A stretch of 51,333 bases of DNA from contig JAJCYH010000010.1 of NCBI GenBank assembly GCA_029262995.1, positions 1 to 51,333 on the forward strand, written 5' to 3'. Made by a program: the position numbers and the translations under genes. Origin of the DNA: Saprospiraceae bacterium. GTDB lineage: Bacteria; Bacteroidota; Bacteroidia; Chitinophagales; Saprospiraceae. Each line of letters begins with the position of its first letter. Within the stretch, counting starts at the first letter, position 1. Below, piece after piece: positions 1 to 11,004 of this stretch. The notes under the pieces were generated by a model that saw only the letters and a program-made list of their open reading frames with translations, did not search any database and was not told the origin of the DNA.

Positions 1-325
1 GTGCTGTAGTATCGTCAATGGTTACATCAATATCAATAGTAATAGTAGGTTCTACACCACAATCATCTTCAGCTGTGATTTCTATGGTAATAACATCACC
101 ACATGAAAAGTCTCCTGGATCAGAGTAATCCCAATCTACTATTGCGGCGTTGGCGCAACCAGAAACTGATGCTGTAATTGTTGCTAAGTAATCTTCTATG
201 TCTGTATCATTACTGCTATCATCACACTCTAGTGTAAAAGATACAGGAGTTACATCCCAAGTTACTTGCGCATTAATCATATTAATGCTTAAAAAAAATA
301 GGGCTAGGATAAATAGTTTTTTCAT
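1..325 (-). CDS. Secreted surface protein, N-terminal part only (gene runs off window)
   Basis: An open frame starts with ATG at 325 and is still open at position 1, giving about 108 residues. It begins with a clear signal peptide (MKKLFILALFFLSINMINAQ) of the kind cleaved after an A-Q pair in Bacteroidota exports. The mature part has paired cysteines (ECDDS, SGCANA, FSCGD, DDCGV) and acidic beta-strand-like sequence ending in a T-I-D-I-D-V-T-I-D-D stretch, which resembles HYR/Ig-like modules of extracellular Bacteroidota proteins. It lies 34 bp downstream of the 2410 residue gene on the same strand with no terminator visible between them, so it is probably the next gene of the same transcript. 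Its full length, C-terminus and function cannot be seen. Confidence 0.75.
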   Translation of the reverse strand, partial: MKKLFILALFFLSINMINAQVTWDVTPVSFTLECDDSSNDTDIEDYLATITASVSGCANAAIVDWDYSDPGDFSCGDVITIEITAEDDCGVEPTITIDIDVTIDDTTA

Positions 326-359
326 AAACTTATGGATTAAGCCAAAGGGCGTTCTTTTT

Positions 360-3300
360 TTATCTTAAAATTGTTATATCTCCAACAATAAATTCGAGTC
401 TTTCTTCTATTTCAATTTCTAAAGCGTAAACATATACACCTGTCGGGACTAAATTATCTCCTGACTCTCCATTCCATAAAAGGACCTCTGCTGTTGGTGT
501 GGTAATATTGTATTCTTCGTCATAGATTAAATTACCCCACCTTGTATATACCTTGATACTTCTAGGGAAGGTTTCGTTGCCTTTGATAAAAATCTTCCAC
601 TGAGAATTTTCACTTCCAGTATTTGAAAACGATACTACATTAGGTATATAATAGGCTTGAATTTCCTTAACATCTACATTAAATACTTCTGAGAACACTG
701 TACAACCGCCATTATATACCACTTCAACCATTAAATCAAAATCTTCTAAAGCATTGATTTGGGTATAAGTCAGACAATTTATTCCTTGACAAAGAATTTC
801 ACCATTTGATGAAGTCCATATAATGCTTTCTATGTCATTGGCATTCTGAATATCTACGCTAAATTCTGCATCATTATTGATTATAACAGTTCTAGGACCT
901 GAGATTTTAACGGTCGGTGTTAAAGGCGCAAATAAGCTTATCTGAGCAGAGTTTACACAACCATTGGCATCTACAATATCTACTTTGTGATTTCCAATCC
1001 CTACATCGTTAAAACTACCACTTGATTGAAATGCACCACCATCTATAGCAAAAGTATAACCACTGGCTCCTCCAGACCCTTCTGCCATGATAGTTCCTGT
1101 CAAGTCCATTGGACACGAAGGATCTATAGCTGTCAATTGCAGTTGTGGTTCTTCTACAAATGTTACCTGTAAGGTAGGTGCCTGATAAGTACAGCCACCT
1201 TCCTCATAAGTGTATATTAAGTCATAAGTACCTGCAGAAACCAAAGAAGGATCAACAGTACCATTTGAATTAGATATTGGAGCTCCACTCCAGCTACCGA
1301 TTCCATTACCTGGTAAATCATCAGGTGTAGCTGAAATCATGAATGACTGAGCATTTGCGTCTAAGCAAATATCTGTCAAGCTATTATTACTAAAGGTCCA
1401 GCTTGTTTGGTCACATGGCTTAGAAGAACAAGAAACTGTTTGTGATAAAACATTATTACAAGCACACTCTGAAATAGCTTCAACAACAATGTCAACCATT
1501 TGATTTTCGCTCAAGCCAGTAACCATATAATTTGTATTGCTAGTTGTACCATCTATTGATCCATCAACAAGAATCTGATAGTCAGAAGCACAATCAACAG
1601 CATTCCAACTTAATTGGATAGAACTAATATTATCTGTACTACAATCAATTATAGGTGCTATAAGATTAGCTTGTACTTCAAGTTGAACAGATTCTGTATC
1701 TCCTATACAACCTGCATTATCAATGAATAATGAAATCGCATAAGTTCCTGGAGTGTTAAACTGAACAGAGTAAGGTCCAAAGCCTGAACCAGTTTCAATT
1801 CCTCCTCCAAAGTCCCACATCGGTATCTCATTTGAAGAAGACTGGAAAGCACTTTGCACAGTCACTGATTCCCCCTCACAAATGATGTTGCTCCCCGTCA
1901 AATTTAATTGAGCATCAGGAATGATATTCACACGAACATCAACTGAGTTGGTAAATGTACACTCCCCTTCCGTATATAATAAAGTAAGGGTATAATCTTG
2001 AGAATTATTTGAAGGTGTAAAATTGCCATTATCATCAACCTCAGGACTTGTCCAGCTTAAGGTACCTGAACCTACTGGTTCATTGCTTGTGGCTATAACA
2101 TCCAACAAGATCGGTCCAGATCCTATTTCATAACAAAATGAAGATGGCACGTTGATATCCCATGTCGGCTCAATACATTCTTTTGATTGACAGGTAAATG
2201 TTTGTGATAAAACATTATTACAAGCACATTCAGAAATAGCTTCAACTATGATATCTACCATTTGATTTTCAACCAAACCGGTAATCGTATATTCTGTATC
2301 AGATGTGATTGTTTCTTCGTTACCATCTACGATAACTCTGTAATCTCCCGCACAATCAACACTGTTCCAATTGACTGTTATCTCATTTATATCTGAAGAT
2401 GAGCACACCACTTCAGGTGCTAACAATTCTTCTTCAACTGTTATTTGGACAGATTCAACTGGCCCAATACATCCATTATTGTCGATGCTAAGAGATATAT
2501 TATAAGTGCCTGGCGTATCGAATGTAACATCATAAGGACCAAAATCTGAACCTACTTCCATTCCGCCTCCAAAGTCCCACATCGGTATCTCATTTGAAGA
2601 AGACTGGAAAGCACTTTGCACAGTCACTGATTCCCCCTCACAAATGATGTTGCTCCCCGTCAAATTTAATTGAGCATCAGGAATGATATTTACACGAACA
2701 TCAACTGAGTTGGTAAATGTACACTCCCCTTCCGTATATAATAAAGTAAGGGTATAATCTTGAGAATTATTTGAAGGCGTAAAATTGCCATTATCATCAA
2801 CCTCAGGACTTGTCCAGCTTAAGGTACCTGAACCCATTGGTTCATTGCTTGTGGCTATAACATCCAATAAGATCGGTCCAGATCCTATTTCATAACAAAA
2901 TGAAGATGGGACGTTAATATCCCATGTCGGCTCAATACATTCTTTTGATTGACAGGTAAATGTTTGTGATAAAACATTACTACAGGCACATTCAGAAATA
3001 GCTTCAACAATGATATCTACCATTTGATTTTCAACCAAACCGGTAATCGTATACTCTGTATCAGATGTGATTGTTTCTTCGTTACCATCAACGATAACTC
3101 TGTAATCTCCCGCACAATCAATACTGTTCCAACTGACCGTTACCTCATTTATATCTGAAGACGAGCACACCACTTCAGGTGCTAACAATTCTTCTTCAAC
3201 TGTTATTTGGACAGATTCAACTGACCCAATACATCCATTATTGTCGACGCTAAGAGAAATATCATAAGTGCCTGGCGTATCGAATGTAACATCATAAGGA

Positions 3301-6300
3301 CCAAAATCTGAACCTACTTCCATTCCTGAATCGAAATTCCAATTTGGAATTTCTGAACCTGTTCCTGTATAATTGCTAGAAACCGTTACCGTTCCTCCAA
3401 CACATATAACATCTGGACTTAATAACTCAAGACCGGCAGACGGAATAACATTTACTCTAATATCAAAACTTGTATCAGTGACACAATTTTTCTCAGTGTA
3501 AACAGCTGTGATGGTATAATCCTGTGACACATCTAAAGGCGTAAAATTGCCATCTGCATCAACTTCGGTATTTAACCATGTAATTTCACCTGTTCCCATA
3601 GCATTACTTACTGCATTTACATCAAGAGAGATCGAGCCTGAGCCCATTTCGAAACATAAATCAGCAGGTACGTTAATATCCCAAGTTGGTGGGACACAAT
3701 CCTGTGAATTACAATTTACAGAACCTTCTTTATCCCCACAGTCACTATCTTTTGCCACTACCCTGATAACTACCATTTGGACTGGATCAAGATTCTCAAG
3801 GAGGAAATCAGAATTAGTCTGAGTAGAAACCAATACATTATCAATATAAACTTCATATTCAGTTACTGAAGTTTGATCTTGCCATCCAAATTGTATGAAA
3901 TCTGTATCTACGTCTATGCAGGTAACGTTAGGTGATTGTATTGTATCTTGAACAGTAATAGGTACCATTACTGTTTCATCAGGGCAACCAGCAACTGAAT
4001 AAGATAAAGATATATCAAAAGTTCCTGGTACATCCCATCCAATTTCAAACATATCTGGACCCGTCTGAACAAGATTACCTCCAGCTTCATTAATTGGTCT
4101 GGCAACTACATTAGCAGGCTGAGCTTCAAATTCCAGGCTTACAACATCATCTATACATATAACATCTTGATCAATACTAAATTCTGGCTCAGGAACATCA
4201 ACAATTTCAAAATCAATAACTTCAGCTGTTACACAGCCATCGACAGGATTTGTATATCTAAAAGTAATTCTTGTCATTCCAACAGCAACCAAGGAAGGAT
4301 CAAAACTGGTCTGTCCCATATCTGTTGTTAGGCCATTTCCTACAAAAACAAATGTGTTGTCTGCTGGCGCAAAACCATCTACTAAAGGTGTTATTACTAC
4401 AGGAGTTAGCAAATCATTGTTGCAAAAGGTTTGCTGTACTGCTGAAAGGTTTATATCTGGAATAATACATGTTTTGGCAGTACAAGACTCAACCGATACT
4501 GCTGTATTACAACCATTATTAGCATCTACAGTAACCGTAAGTTCAACTACGTCTCCCTCAACCAACCCAGGTTGTGTAAAATTGGAATTACTTTGCGTAG
4601 AAACAGTTGGAGCTCCTCCATTAATTGTCACTGACAAATTATAGATACCTGCTAATGGATGATCATCCCAATCAAAATCTATTGAGGATGTTCCAGGGAT
4701 ACAGCTAATCAAAGGTGCAGGCAAAGTATCAGACACCGTTACATTTATTGCAAAATCATCACTACATCCTGAATTAGGATCTGTAACTGTAACAGAAATT
4801 GTTTTAACGCCGGAAGTAGAATAAGACAATCCAGAAAAATCTCCAAGAGCATCATCTCCATAATCGAATATGCCTTCTGAAGCTGCTCCCGTAAGCACTA
4901 TTTCTTCACCTACACACAATGCAGACATTGTCGGTGTAAACGATGCATTCGGCAGCTGACTAACTGTAGCGATTGCTTGTATGGTCCCATTACATCCAGA
5001 GGCATCTATATAATCAAAGTTTAATGGGTTAGCCCCAAAAACCAGTTCAGTAGAAGTCGGATCAAACAATCCAGATGCATTTAATCCATTACCAGAAAAT
5101 GTTCCAGTATAACCTGGTGGTAATGTTATATCAAACTGCATCGGCATATTGGTCTCCTCGCCAAAGCAGATAGAAAAATCATTGAAATTGTTATTTATGA
5201 TACCACTAAAATCACAACCTGGTGCCGTACAAGTCACCTCCGTTCCTGGTTCAACGCAATCACTTCCAATAGTTGTAACAATAATTGTTGCTTCATCACC
5301 TCCATTAATATTGGTAACAACATAAGTTGTACCGATCAGTTCACCATTTGCTCCAGCTGGAAGATTAATAATTTGCACGTCATAATCCATAGCTCCTGGT
5401 ACTGCTTCCCAAGTAAATAATATCTGTGAAGGATCCCCATCACACATAACTACAGGGCTAGGCAATACCTCAATTATTTCTACTTCGAAATCATCACTTG
5501 CACTACATCCGTCAAGATCAGTAACCGTAAGAGAAAAGCTATAATTTCCTGGTCCAGTAAAAGTTATTCCTATATTTTGAGAATTAATATCGCCTGTTGT
5601 TATCATACCATCTGGAACATTCCAGGAATAACTTTGAATCAAACTTGGATCGCCATCATAACCTGTCAAATACTCTTCTCCATCACATAAAGTTGGTTCT
5701 CCTGTAAATGTAACATCGGGACCTGGAACAACTGATATGGGTAAGGCAAAAGGCACGCTGGCCCCACAGCTATTTGCTGCTGTAACAAACAATGTATCTG
5801 TAGGCACATAAGTAGTTATGCTTACAGCCAAACTGTCTTCAGAACTAAATAACACATTGTAGGACGGCGGAATAATCCAATTATATACAGTCTCTGGTAA
5901 TGTATCTATTGTAAAGGTCAAAAGATCCAATTCATCTTCACAATATACTTGATCGTAAGGGTTAACATCAGGAGTTGTTGATGAACCGCCCACCAAGTTA
6001 TAAGGACCAAATTGGAATGCACATTCATGCAGTTGCTCAATCCCTGCCAATTCATCATCCATATAATTTAAGTCCTCAATAAAACTTAAAAAATTAACAA
6101 AATAGGTTCCAGATTCTAATAAGGCAGTTTGTGTGTTGGCTATTACCATCATGCTAGTAGAATCAATCCATTGGAAAGATGGAATTTCAACTTCGATTTC
6201 GTTGCCATCTGGATCAAGGGCTGTAAATACAAAAGTAAATTCAGTACCTTCAGAAGTACAATTACCAACAATAATTGTATCTAAAGCCGTTAATGGAGTA

Positions 6301-7592
6301 ATAGTTAATAAGACCAAACTATCGCATGTATTGCCTTCAAAATCCTGCTCAGCGGAACCCTCTTCTAACAAAAAGCCATCTCCTTCAGGTAAGCTTTCTA
6401 GGTCTATGAATTCTTCTTCATACCATTCATAAGGAAGCATACACTCCCAAATAAACAGCTCCACTTCCTCTCTATCAATTGTTCCTCTTACTGTTACTTC
6501 CATAATTTGAGTAAAAGAACAACCACAATCATCTAAAGTTACGACTTCTACAATGCCGTCAACAGCATTTTCAACCATATCCAAAGTGATAGGTCCAGCA
6601 ATCCATGGATTGCCGTTTTCATCTTCTGCATCTGGTTCCCAGCCAGCCAAAAGGTCTAGTGCACAAACATCAAACTGATCAAATAGCTGATCACCTGGTG
6701 TTATAATATTAATTGTTTCACACAAAGGACCATCAGCATCAGAATCACATTCAGATATTACATTATCAATACAAACGATATATTCACCTGGTTCGACGAA
6801 AGTCATTATCAAGCCATTCGCACCTAGCTCACCATTTAGGTCACCAATTTCAATTGGATTTCCAGTTCCAGAAAATGATCCAAATTCCCATTCAACTGTT
6901 GTAGGATCAGGCCCAGACACAGACCAATAATATTCTGCTGCTAAAGTCTCATAGAAATCGTCGTCTATTTGAAAAAGTACTTCAAGGTTTGCACAAAAAT
7001 TTCCATCTCCAAGGGCATTATCACAACTTCCCCCTCTACTAAAAAAATAATCAGGTTCAAATAAATCAACTGTTGATAAATCTGGCAATTGAAAAGCTTC
7101 TGCATTATCAATCGTAACTTCAACAGTACATACAGATCCGCTGCAACCATCAATGACAAGATTATAAATATCTCCAATAACAAGATCCATTGCATCCAAG
7201 GTAATAGGTTGGTCACTACAACTGGCATCTCCTGCAACACATTCTCCTCCAAAGTCAGGACAACCTTCCCACAATGCCACCTGAACACCAAAGTTACCAT
7301 TGGGAACTGTATCACAAGTCCCTGGAATAGGCGTTACTGTTAATACAATATTAGTAGAACCAGCTACAAATGAAAACCATCCAGGATTATGAAAACCTCC
7401 GCTTCCATCACAAAGTGCCTCATTAGGTACAGCTCCTCCAGGAGGAGGGTTTGTGAAAACGGTTCCATTGATATCGTCTAAATCACAAAGTGCGGTTTCT
7501 TCTGAATCTGAGCAACTCACGCCACCTTGCGCAATGCCCTGAGAAAAGGATATAAATATCCCAAATAAAAGGAGTGTTAGGTTCTTTATCAT
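360..7592 (-). CDS. Giant T9SS type B surface protein with FN3/PKD repeats
   Basis: This 2410 residue protein starts with a signal peptide (MIKNLTLLLFGIFISFSQG). Residues about 25-170 form a cysteine-rich PPC-like beta-sandwich. The body contains about six fibronectin type III-like segments, each beginning near a (L/I)-x-(A/S)-P-x-(V/I)-x-C motif. They alternate with Ig-like and PKD-like segments (for example GTYNISLSIDNNGCIG), giving a higher-order unit of about 250 residues. Two units are nearly identical. Near the C-terminus are a SprB-like repeat (AIDGGAFQ...VDANGC) and then a type B T9SS domain (YIPNVVSF, VYTRWGNLIYDE, LLWNGESG, PTGVYVYALE, ending GDITILR). Such domains direct export through the T9SS and surface attachment or release. 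A role as adhesin or cell-surface filament is inferred. It lies 71 bp below the 1111 residue gene without a terminator, suggesting co-transcription. No enzymatic domain is visible. Confidence 0.9.
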   Translation of the reverse strand: MIKNLTLLLFGIFISFSQGIAQGGVSCSDSEETALCDLDDINGTVFTNPPPGGAVPNEALCDGSGGFHNPGWFSFVAGSTNIVLTVTPIPGTCDTVPNGNFGVQVALWEGCPDFGGECVAGDASCSDQPITLDAMDLVIGDIYNLVIDGCSGSVCTVEVTIDNAEAFQLPDLSTVDLFEPDYFFSRGGSCDNALGDGNFCANLEVLFQIDDDFYETLAAEYYWSVSGPDPTTVEWEFGSFSGTGNPIEIGDLNGELGANGLIMTFVEPGEYIVCIDNVISECDSDADGPLCETINIITPGDQLFDQFDVCALDLLAGWEPDAEDENGNPWIAGPITLDMVENAVDGIVEVVTLDDCGCSFTQIMEVTVRGTIDREEVELFIWECMLPYEWYEEEFIDLESLPEGDGFLLEEGSAEQDFEGNTCDSLVLLTITPLTALDTIIVGNCTSEGTEFTFVFTALDPDGNEIEVEIPSFQWIDSTSMMVIANTQTALLESGTYFVNFLSFIEDLNYMDDELAGIEQLHECAFQFGPYNLVGGSSTTPDVNPYDQVYCEDELDLLTFTIDTLPETVYNWIIPPSYNVLFSSEDSLAVSITTYVPTDTLFVTAANSCGASVPFALPISVVPGPDVTFTGEPTLCDGEEYLTGYDGDPSLIQSYSWNVPDGMITTGDINSQNIGITFTGPGNYSFSLTVTDLDGCSASDDFEVEIIEVLPSPVVMCDGDPSQILFTWEAVPGAMDYDVQIINLPAGANGELIGTTYVVTNINGGDEATIIVTTIGSDCVEPGTEVTCTAPGCDFSGIINNNFNDFSICFGEETNMPMQFDITLPPGYTGTFSGNGLNASGLFDPTSTELVFGANPLNFDYIDASGCNGTIQAIATVSQLPNASFTPTMSALCVGEEIVLTGAASEGIFDYGDDALGDFSGLSYSTSGVKTISVTVTDPNSGCSDDFAINVTVSDTLPAPLISCIPGTSSIDFDWDDHPLAGIYNLSVTINGGAPTVSTQSNSNFTQPGLVEGDVVELTVTVDANNGCNTAVSVESCTAKTCIIPDINLSAVQQTFCNNDLLTPVVITPLVDGFAPADNTFVFVGNGLTTDMGQTSFDPSLVAVGMTRITFRYTNPVDGCVTAEVIDFEIVDVPEPEFSIDQDVICIDDVVSLEFEAQPANVVARPINEAGGNLVQTGPDMFEIGWDVPGTFDISLSYSVAGCPDETVMVPITVQDTIQSPNVTCIDVDTDFIQFGWQDQTSVTEYEVYIDNVLVSTQTNSDFLLENLDPVQMVVIRVVAKDSDCGDKEGSVNCNSQDCVPPTWDINVPADLCFEMGSGSISLDVNAVSNAMGTGEITWLNTEVDADGNFTPLDVSQDYTITAVYTEKNCVTDTSFDIRVNVIPSAGLELLSPDVICVGGTVTVSSNYTGTGSEIPNWNFDSGMEVGSDFGPYDVTFDTPGTYDISLSVDNNGCIGSVESVQITVEEELLAPEVVCSSSDINEVTVSWNSIDCAGDYRVIVDGNEETITSDTEYTITGLVENQMVDIIVEAISECACSNVLSQTFTCQSKECIEPTWDINVPSSFCYEIGSGPILLDVIATSNEPMGSGTLSWTSPEVDDNGNFTPSNNSQDYTLTLLYTEGECTFTNSVDVRVNIIPDAQLNLTGSNIICEGESVTVQSAFQSSSNEIPMWDFGGGMEVGSDFGPYDVTFDTPGTYNISLSIDNNGCIGPVESVQITVEEELLAPEVVCSSSDINEITVNWNSVDCAGDYRVIVDGNEETITSDTEYTITGLVENQMVDIIVEAISECACNNVLSQTFTCQSKECIEPTWDINVPSSFCYEIGSGPILLDVIATSNEPVGSGTLSWTSPEVDDNGNFTPSNNSQDYTLTLLYTEGECTFTNSVDVRVNIIPDAQLNLTGSNIICEGESVTVQSAFQSSSNEIPMWDFGGGIETGSGFGPYSVQFNTPGTYAISLFIDNAGCIGDTESVQLEVQANLIAPIIDCSTDNISSIQLSWNAVDCASDYQILVDGSIDGTTSNTNYMVTGLSENQMVDIVVEAISECACNNVLSQTVSCSSKPCDQTSWTFSNNSLTDICLDANAQSFMISATPDDLPGNGIGSWSGAPISNSNGTVDPSLVSAGTYDLIYTYEEGGCTYQAPTLQVTFVEEPQLQLTAIDPSCPMDLTGTIMAEGSGGASGYTFAIDGGAFQSSGSFNDVGIGNHKVDIVDANGCVNSAQISLFAPLTPTVKISGPRTVIINNDAEFSVDIQNANDIESIIWTSSNGEILCQGINCLTYTQINALEDFDLMVEVVYNGGCTVFSEVFNVDVKEIQAYYIPNVVSFSNTGSENSQWKIFIKGNETFPRSIKVYTRWGNLIYDEEYNITTPTAEVLLWNGESGDNLVPTGVYVYALEIEIEERLEFIVGDITILR
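1801..2562 (-). repeat. 762-bp near-identical tandem repeat, copy A
   Basis: This segment inside the 2410 residue gene repeats at an offset of exactly 762 bp (254 codons) as the segment at 2563-3324. Only scattered single-base differences are visible. One unit encodes part of a PKD-like domain, an FN3-like domain and an Ig-like domain. Identity drops sharply outside the pair, as expected for a recent in-frame duplication. Confidence 0.9.
2563..3324 (-). repeat. 762-bp near-identical tandem repeat, copy B
   Basis: Second copy of the 762-bp unit, directly adjoining the first. The next unit upstream in the gene keeps the same domain order but is clearly diverged. Only this pair is therefore recent. 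An assembler could collapse or expand it. Confidence 0.9.
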
Positions 7593-7663
7593 GGTGTTAT
7601 TAATCGATTATTAAATCAATAAATTTCTAATCTATTCTACTCAGCTATTAAAATGATAATGGA

Positions 7664-10600
7664 TTATCGAATCAAATTTATTTCACCATAAATCTGACGC
7701 TTTTTACCATCTTCAAGCAATAATGTTGCCATATAAACATAGACTCCACTATCTACTTTTTTACCATTATAAAAGCCATCCCAAACGAAATTAGTCTTAT
7801 CTCCCGAAATTTCGGGATGAAAAAGTAACAAATTTCCCCATCTATCGAAAATTCTAAAGTCAAAAACTTCAATTATAGCGTCTGAAAGATATATTACAAA
7901 ATCATCATTGCTTCCATCTCCATTAGGACTAAAAATATTTGGTATAAAATATATTTGCTTCTCTTTAATTTGAACCTCAATCGAATCTTTGACCGAACAT
8001 CCATTATTATCTAAAATCTCTAGTTTAACCACTTGATTAGTAGTTATTTTCATATTAGGATTAAAGCATATATGACAACTAAGGCTGTCTTGAGACTCCC
8101 AATTAAAAGCTTTTATCTCGCTCAAATTCAAATTTGTTTCAACGTTAATCTGAATTTCTTCTTCCTCAAAGTCACATATATCATCTCCGAGGTTTAATTC
8201 CAGCATTTGGGCTTCAATAATTTCAAATGCTAATTCAAAGTTACATCCATTTTCATCAACAATCTCTAAGAAGTAATTTCCTGGGTCAAATTTAATATTT
8301 GGCAAGCTTTGAAAATCCAAAATTTCCTCATTAATAAAAATTCCAAACGAAATTCCATTCGGCAAGCCAGTTATTGCAATAAAACCTTGATCTGGAAAAC
8401 AATTAGGCTGATTGACATCCACATTTAAATTGGAAAGACTGTTAATTTTCTCTCCAATGGTAAAATCAAGCTTCTCTTCACAAAGGCTAAATGTATCTCT
8501 TATAACAATAGAGTAATTTCCTGGATCCTGTATTTCAATTTGCGACAAGCTAGAAATTATTAACCCATCAAATTCCCATTGGTATACTAAGTTATCTGCT
8601 GACGAATTCAAAATAATTTCTGCCAAGATCACACTATCCTTACATGTTAATTGAGTGCTAGAAAACCCCAACTCAAAATCAATCACATTTGAAATGTCGA
8701 TAAGTTCAAATTCTTGTTCACCAAAACAAAGTCCACTGTATACTTGTGCAGTGTAAATTCCCGATGTATTTGCAAAAATACAACCCTGATTTTCAAATGC
8801 TTCATTGTTAAAAATCCAGAATACGCTATCTAAATCGCTGGTACTTTCAATGCATAATTCAGTAATATCATTTATACAGTCCAGCTTATCACCAGCTATC
8901 AGAAAAGCTACATTTTCATTTTCGATAGTAAAATTTAGCTCTTCCTGTGTCATGCAACCATTATTACCATACACAGTAAGTAGATAGTTCCCCTCCTCGA
9001 AAGGTTTTACCAACAAACTATTTGAAATGAATCCTGATGGTCCTATCCATACAACAGAATCTATAGGGCTCATATAGTTTACTATAAATTCAGGAATATT
9101 CTCTTTACAATTTATGACCAAATCCTGAACTATAACTTCTGGAATATCAAAATCCGTTTCAATTTCAAAAGCCAATGACTTTGAACAACCGCCATCATCT
9201 ATTACTTCTAACATGTATTCTCCTGGCATCTGAATTTCAAATTCAGGAACAGTACTTGTAATGCTTTCCGGACCAGAAATATTAAAGATTGGGTTATTCG
9301 CGTTAGTAACAACATTGACGTATGAAACATCATTGTTACAATCCAATGCGGTACTCGTAATACTCAAATCTATAGCTTCGAAATTTTCATCAATGCGTAA
9401 ATTTAAAGACTCGGTACATGTTTTAAAGCTTGCTGTTAAAATATATTCTCCTTCATCAAACCCGAAGTATTCAAGATTGGAATTAGACAATATTTCTCCG
9501 GGACCATCAAAATCAAACAGTGTTCCAAAAGGAGCCTCTAATATTGTAATTAAAAAACTGTCCGATTCACAAGATGCAAGTGACAACTCAACTTCCAGAT
9601 CAAATGTATCTATTGCTGTTATTTCAAGATAAGCAGTGTCTAGACAATTCAAAGATTCTACGATTAATGAATATTCGCCTTCAGATAAAGCTTCACCAAT
9701 GGGTCCAAATTGATTGGCAAGATTCCCATTTGATGTTTCCCATCTATAAGAACTTATAGGGGCCAAATTGCTGAAGCTGTTACTCCCATTAAGAAAGACT
9801 GATTGTCCACAAACAACTGTACTATCAAAAGTTAAAATTTGAGCATCAACAGATTGCATCCTTGCAGAAAACCAAATTACACTATCGCATGAATCTGTTA
9901 AAAAATCAGGAGCAGTGATTATAGTATCAAAATCCTCAAAGATTAAAATATCTCTATACTCAATTGTATCGCCTTCACAAAAAATAGTATCTACATTAAT
10001 CGGATTATCGATCTCCAATACCATTAAACTTATACATTGGTTTGTTAATTCAGCGCAGACACTACCCTCTTTTACCAAGCTCTCTAAATCATTAAAACTC
10101 AAAATTGACAAGACTTGATTCCGATGGCTGGTATCAAATGCTAAACCACATATTTCATAAGTTCCTGTAGTTAATAATTCGACATCATTAGATACGTTAT
10201 TAAATTGAATTATCTCATTGTCCTGTTTATACACATAAAGATAATCCTGTTCGTTGGTCAGAACAGGATCAATAGTTACGTTTAATAATTCTTCATTGAT
10301 TGATAGACCTTCACATAGGCTTATTAGTCCTCCTGGTGAAGCAAGCTCATAATCGCCAGGAAAGAGAAAACATTCTTCACATGCCGTACCTTGAGGATCG
10401 CAGAAGATTATTTCAAAATACTGGATCAATCCTTCAACATCACCAAGGTTTTTAATTTCCAAAACCCATGAACCATTTGCCGAACCAGAATTAAGGTCTT
10501 CAAGGCAGCCAGAGAATGGGTCATATGTTCCCATGTAGTTAGAAAATAATGCCCATGGCTCTCCATTATCCCAAATGCCATTAATGCCTGGATCGGGATC

Positions 10601-10972
10601 ATTAGATAAAGTACAGGCGTTAAATTCAATATTCCAATTGATGAATGAACTTGGCATTGAATTTAATCGCCCTGGACCAATTAATATCAAATTTTGACCA
10701 CTAGGAGAAGTTAGGGTAAATCTAAGATTTTCGATTCTATCGTGTTCAAATACCATTCTAATTCCACAGATACCTTGTGTACCATTTAGTTCATCATTAG
10801 TTAGTCCTGATACATTTAAGGTGAGGTTGATCGTATTGTTTGCAACGATGGCAATATCACTACTTATAAAACAGTCTTGGGTTAAAGCAAAATGAGACGT
10901 GGCTATGAATAACATGAAACATAGCAATTTCGAATGTGATTTTGATATTCTTGATCTTAAATGGTTTGACAT
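7664..10972 (-). CDS. T9SS type B surface protein with N-terminal P-domain
   Basis: The frame is open from an ATG at 10999, but the ATG at 10972 (MSNHLRSRIS...) puts the hydrophobic signal segment (LLCFMLFIATSHFALTQ) closer to the N-terminus. I prefer it, giving 1102 residues. The first 200 residues resemble the proprotein convertase P-domain (Homo B): IENLRFTLTSPSGQNLILIG, then GSWVLEIKNLGDVEGLIQYF. A series of Ig/PKD-like segments of 80-100 residues follows, many with a G-x-Y-x-L-x-V and D-x-x-G-C pattern. The end is a typical type B T9SS domain (YFIPNIFSPNGDGSNDDF, FRIFDRWGNLL, FVWDGFYNGK, SGVYVYMA, GEINLIR). The P-domain is normally attached to peptidases, but no protease domain is present here. 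An adhesin or structural surface role is inferred. A strong hairpin precedes the gene. Confidence 0.88.
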   Translation of the reverse strand: MSNHLRSRISKSHSKLLCFMLFIATSHFALTQDCFISSDIAIVANNTINLTLNVSGLTNDELNGTQGICGIRMVFEHDRIENLRFTLTSPSGQNLILIGPGRLNSMPSSFINWNIEFNACTLSNDPDPGINGIWDNGEPWALFSNYMGTYDPFSGCLEDLNSGSANGSWVLEIKNLGDVEGLIQYFEIIFCDPQGTACEECFLFPGDYELASPGGLISLCEGLSINEELLNVTIDPVLTNEQDYLYVYKQDNEIIQFNNVSNDVELLTTGTYEICGLAFDTSHRNQVLSILSFNDLESLVKEGSVCAELTNQCISLMVLEIDNPINVDTIFCEGDTIEYRDILIFEDFDTIITAPDFLTDSCDSVIWFSARMQSVDAQILTFDSTVVCGQSVFLNGSNSFSNLAPISSYRWETSNGNLANQFGPIGEALSEGEYSLIVESLNCLDTAYLEITAIDTFDLEVELSLASCESDSFLITILEAPFGTLFDFDGPGEILSNSNLEYFGFDEGEYILTASFKTCTESLNLRIDENFEAIDLSITSTALDCNNDVSYVNVVTNANNPIFNISGPESITSTVPEFEIQMPGEYMLEVIDDGGCSKSLAFEIETDFDIPEVIVQDLVINCKENIPEFIVNYMSPIDSVVWIGPSGFISNSLLVKPFEEGNYLLTVYGNNGCMTQEELNFTIENENVAFLIAGDKLDCINDITELCIESTSDLDSVFWIFNNEAFENQGCIFANTSGIYTAQVYSGLCFGEQEFELIDISNVIDFELGFSSTQLTCKDSVILAEIILNSSADNLVYQWEFDGLIISSLSQIEIQDPGNYSIVIRDTFSLCEEKLDFTIGEKINSLSNLNVDVNQPNCFPDQGFIAITGLPNGISFGIFINEEILDFQSLPNIKFDPGNYFLEIVDENGCNFELAFEIIEAQMLELNLGDDICDFEEEEIQINVETNLNLSEIKAFNWESQDSLSCHICFNPNMKITTNQVVKLEILDNNGCSVKDSIEVQIKEKQIYFIPNIFSPNGDGSNDDFVIYLSDAIIEVFDFRIFDRWGNLLLFHPEISGDKTNFVWDGFYNGKKVDSGVYVYMATLLLEDGKKRQIYGEINLIR

Positions 10973-11004
10973 TAAAATCTCAGGCGCTTTTATGGTCATT
11001 AAAT

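Noticed and set aside
7664-10999. Calling the 1111 residue protein a protease because of its P-domain
   Set aside because: No subtilisin or other catalytic domain is present; the P-domain occurs alone with Ig-like segments and a sorting domain.
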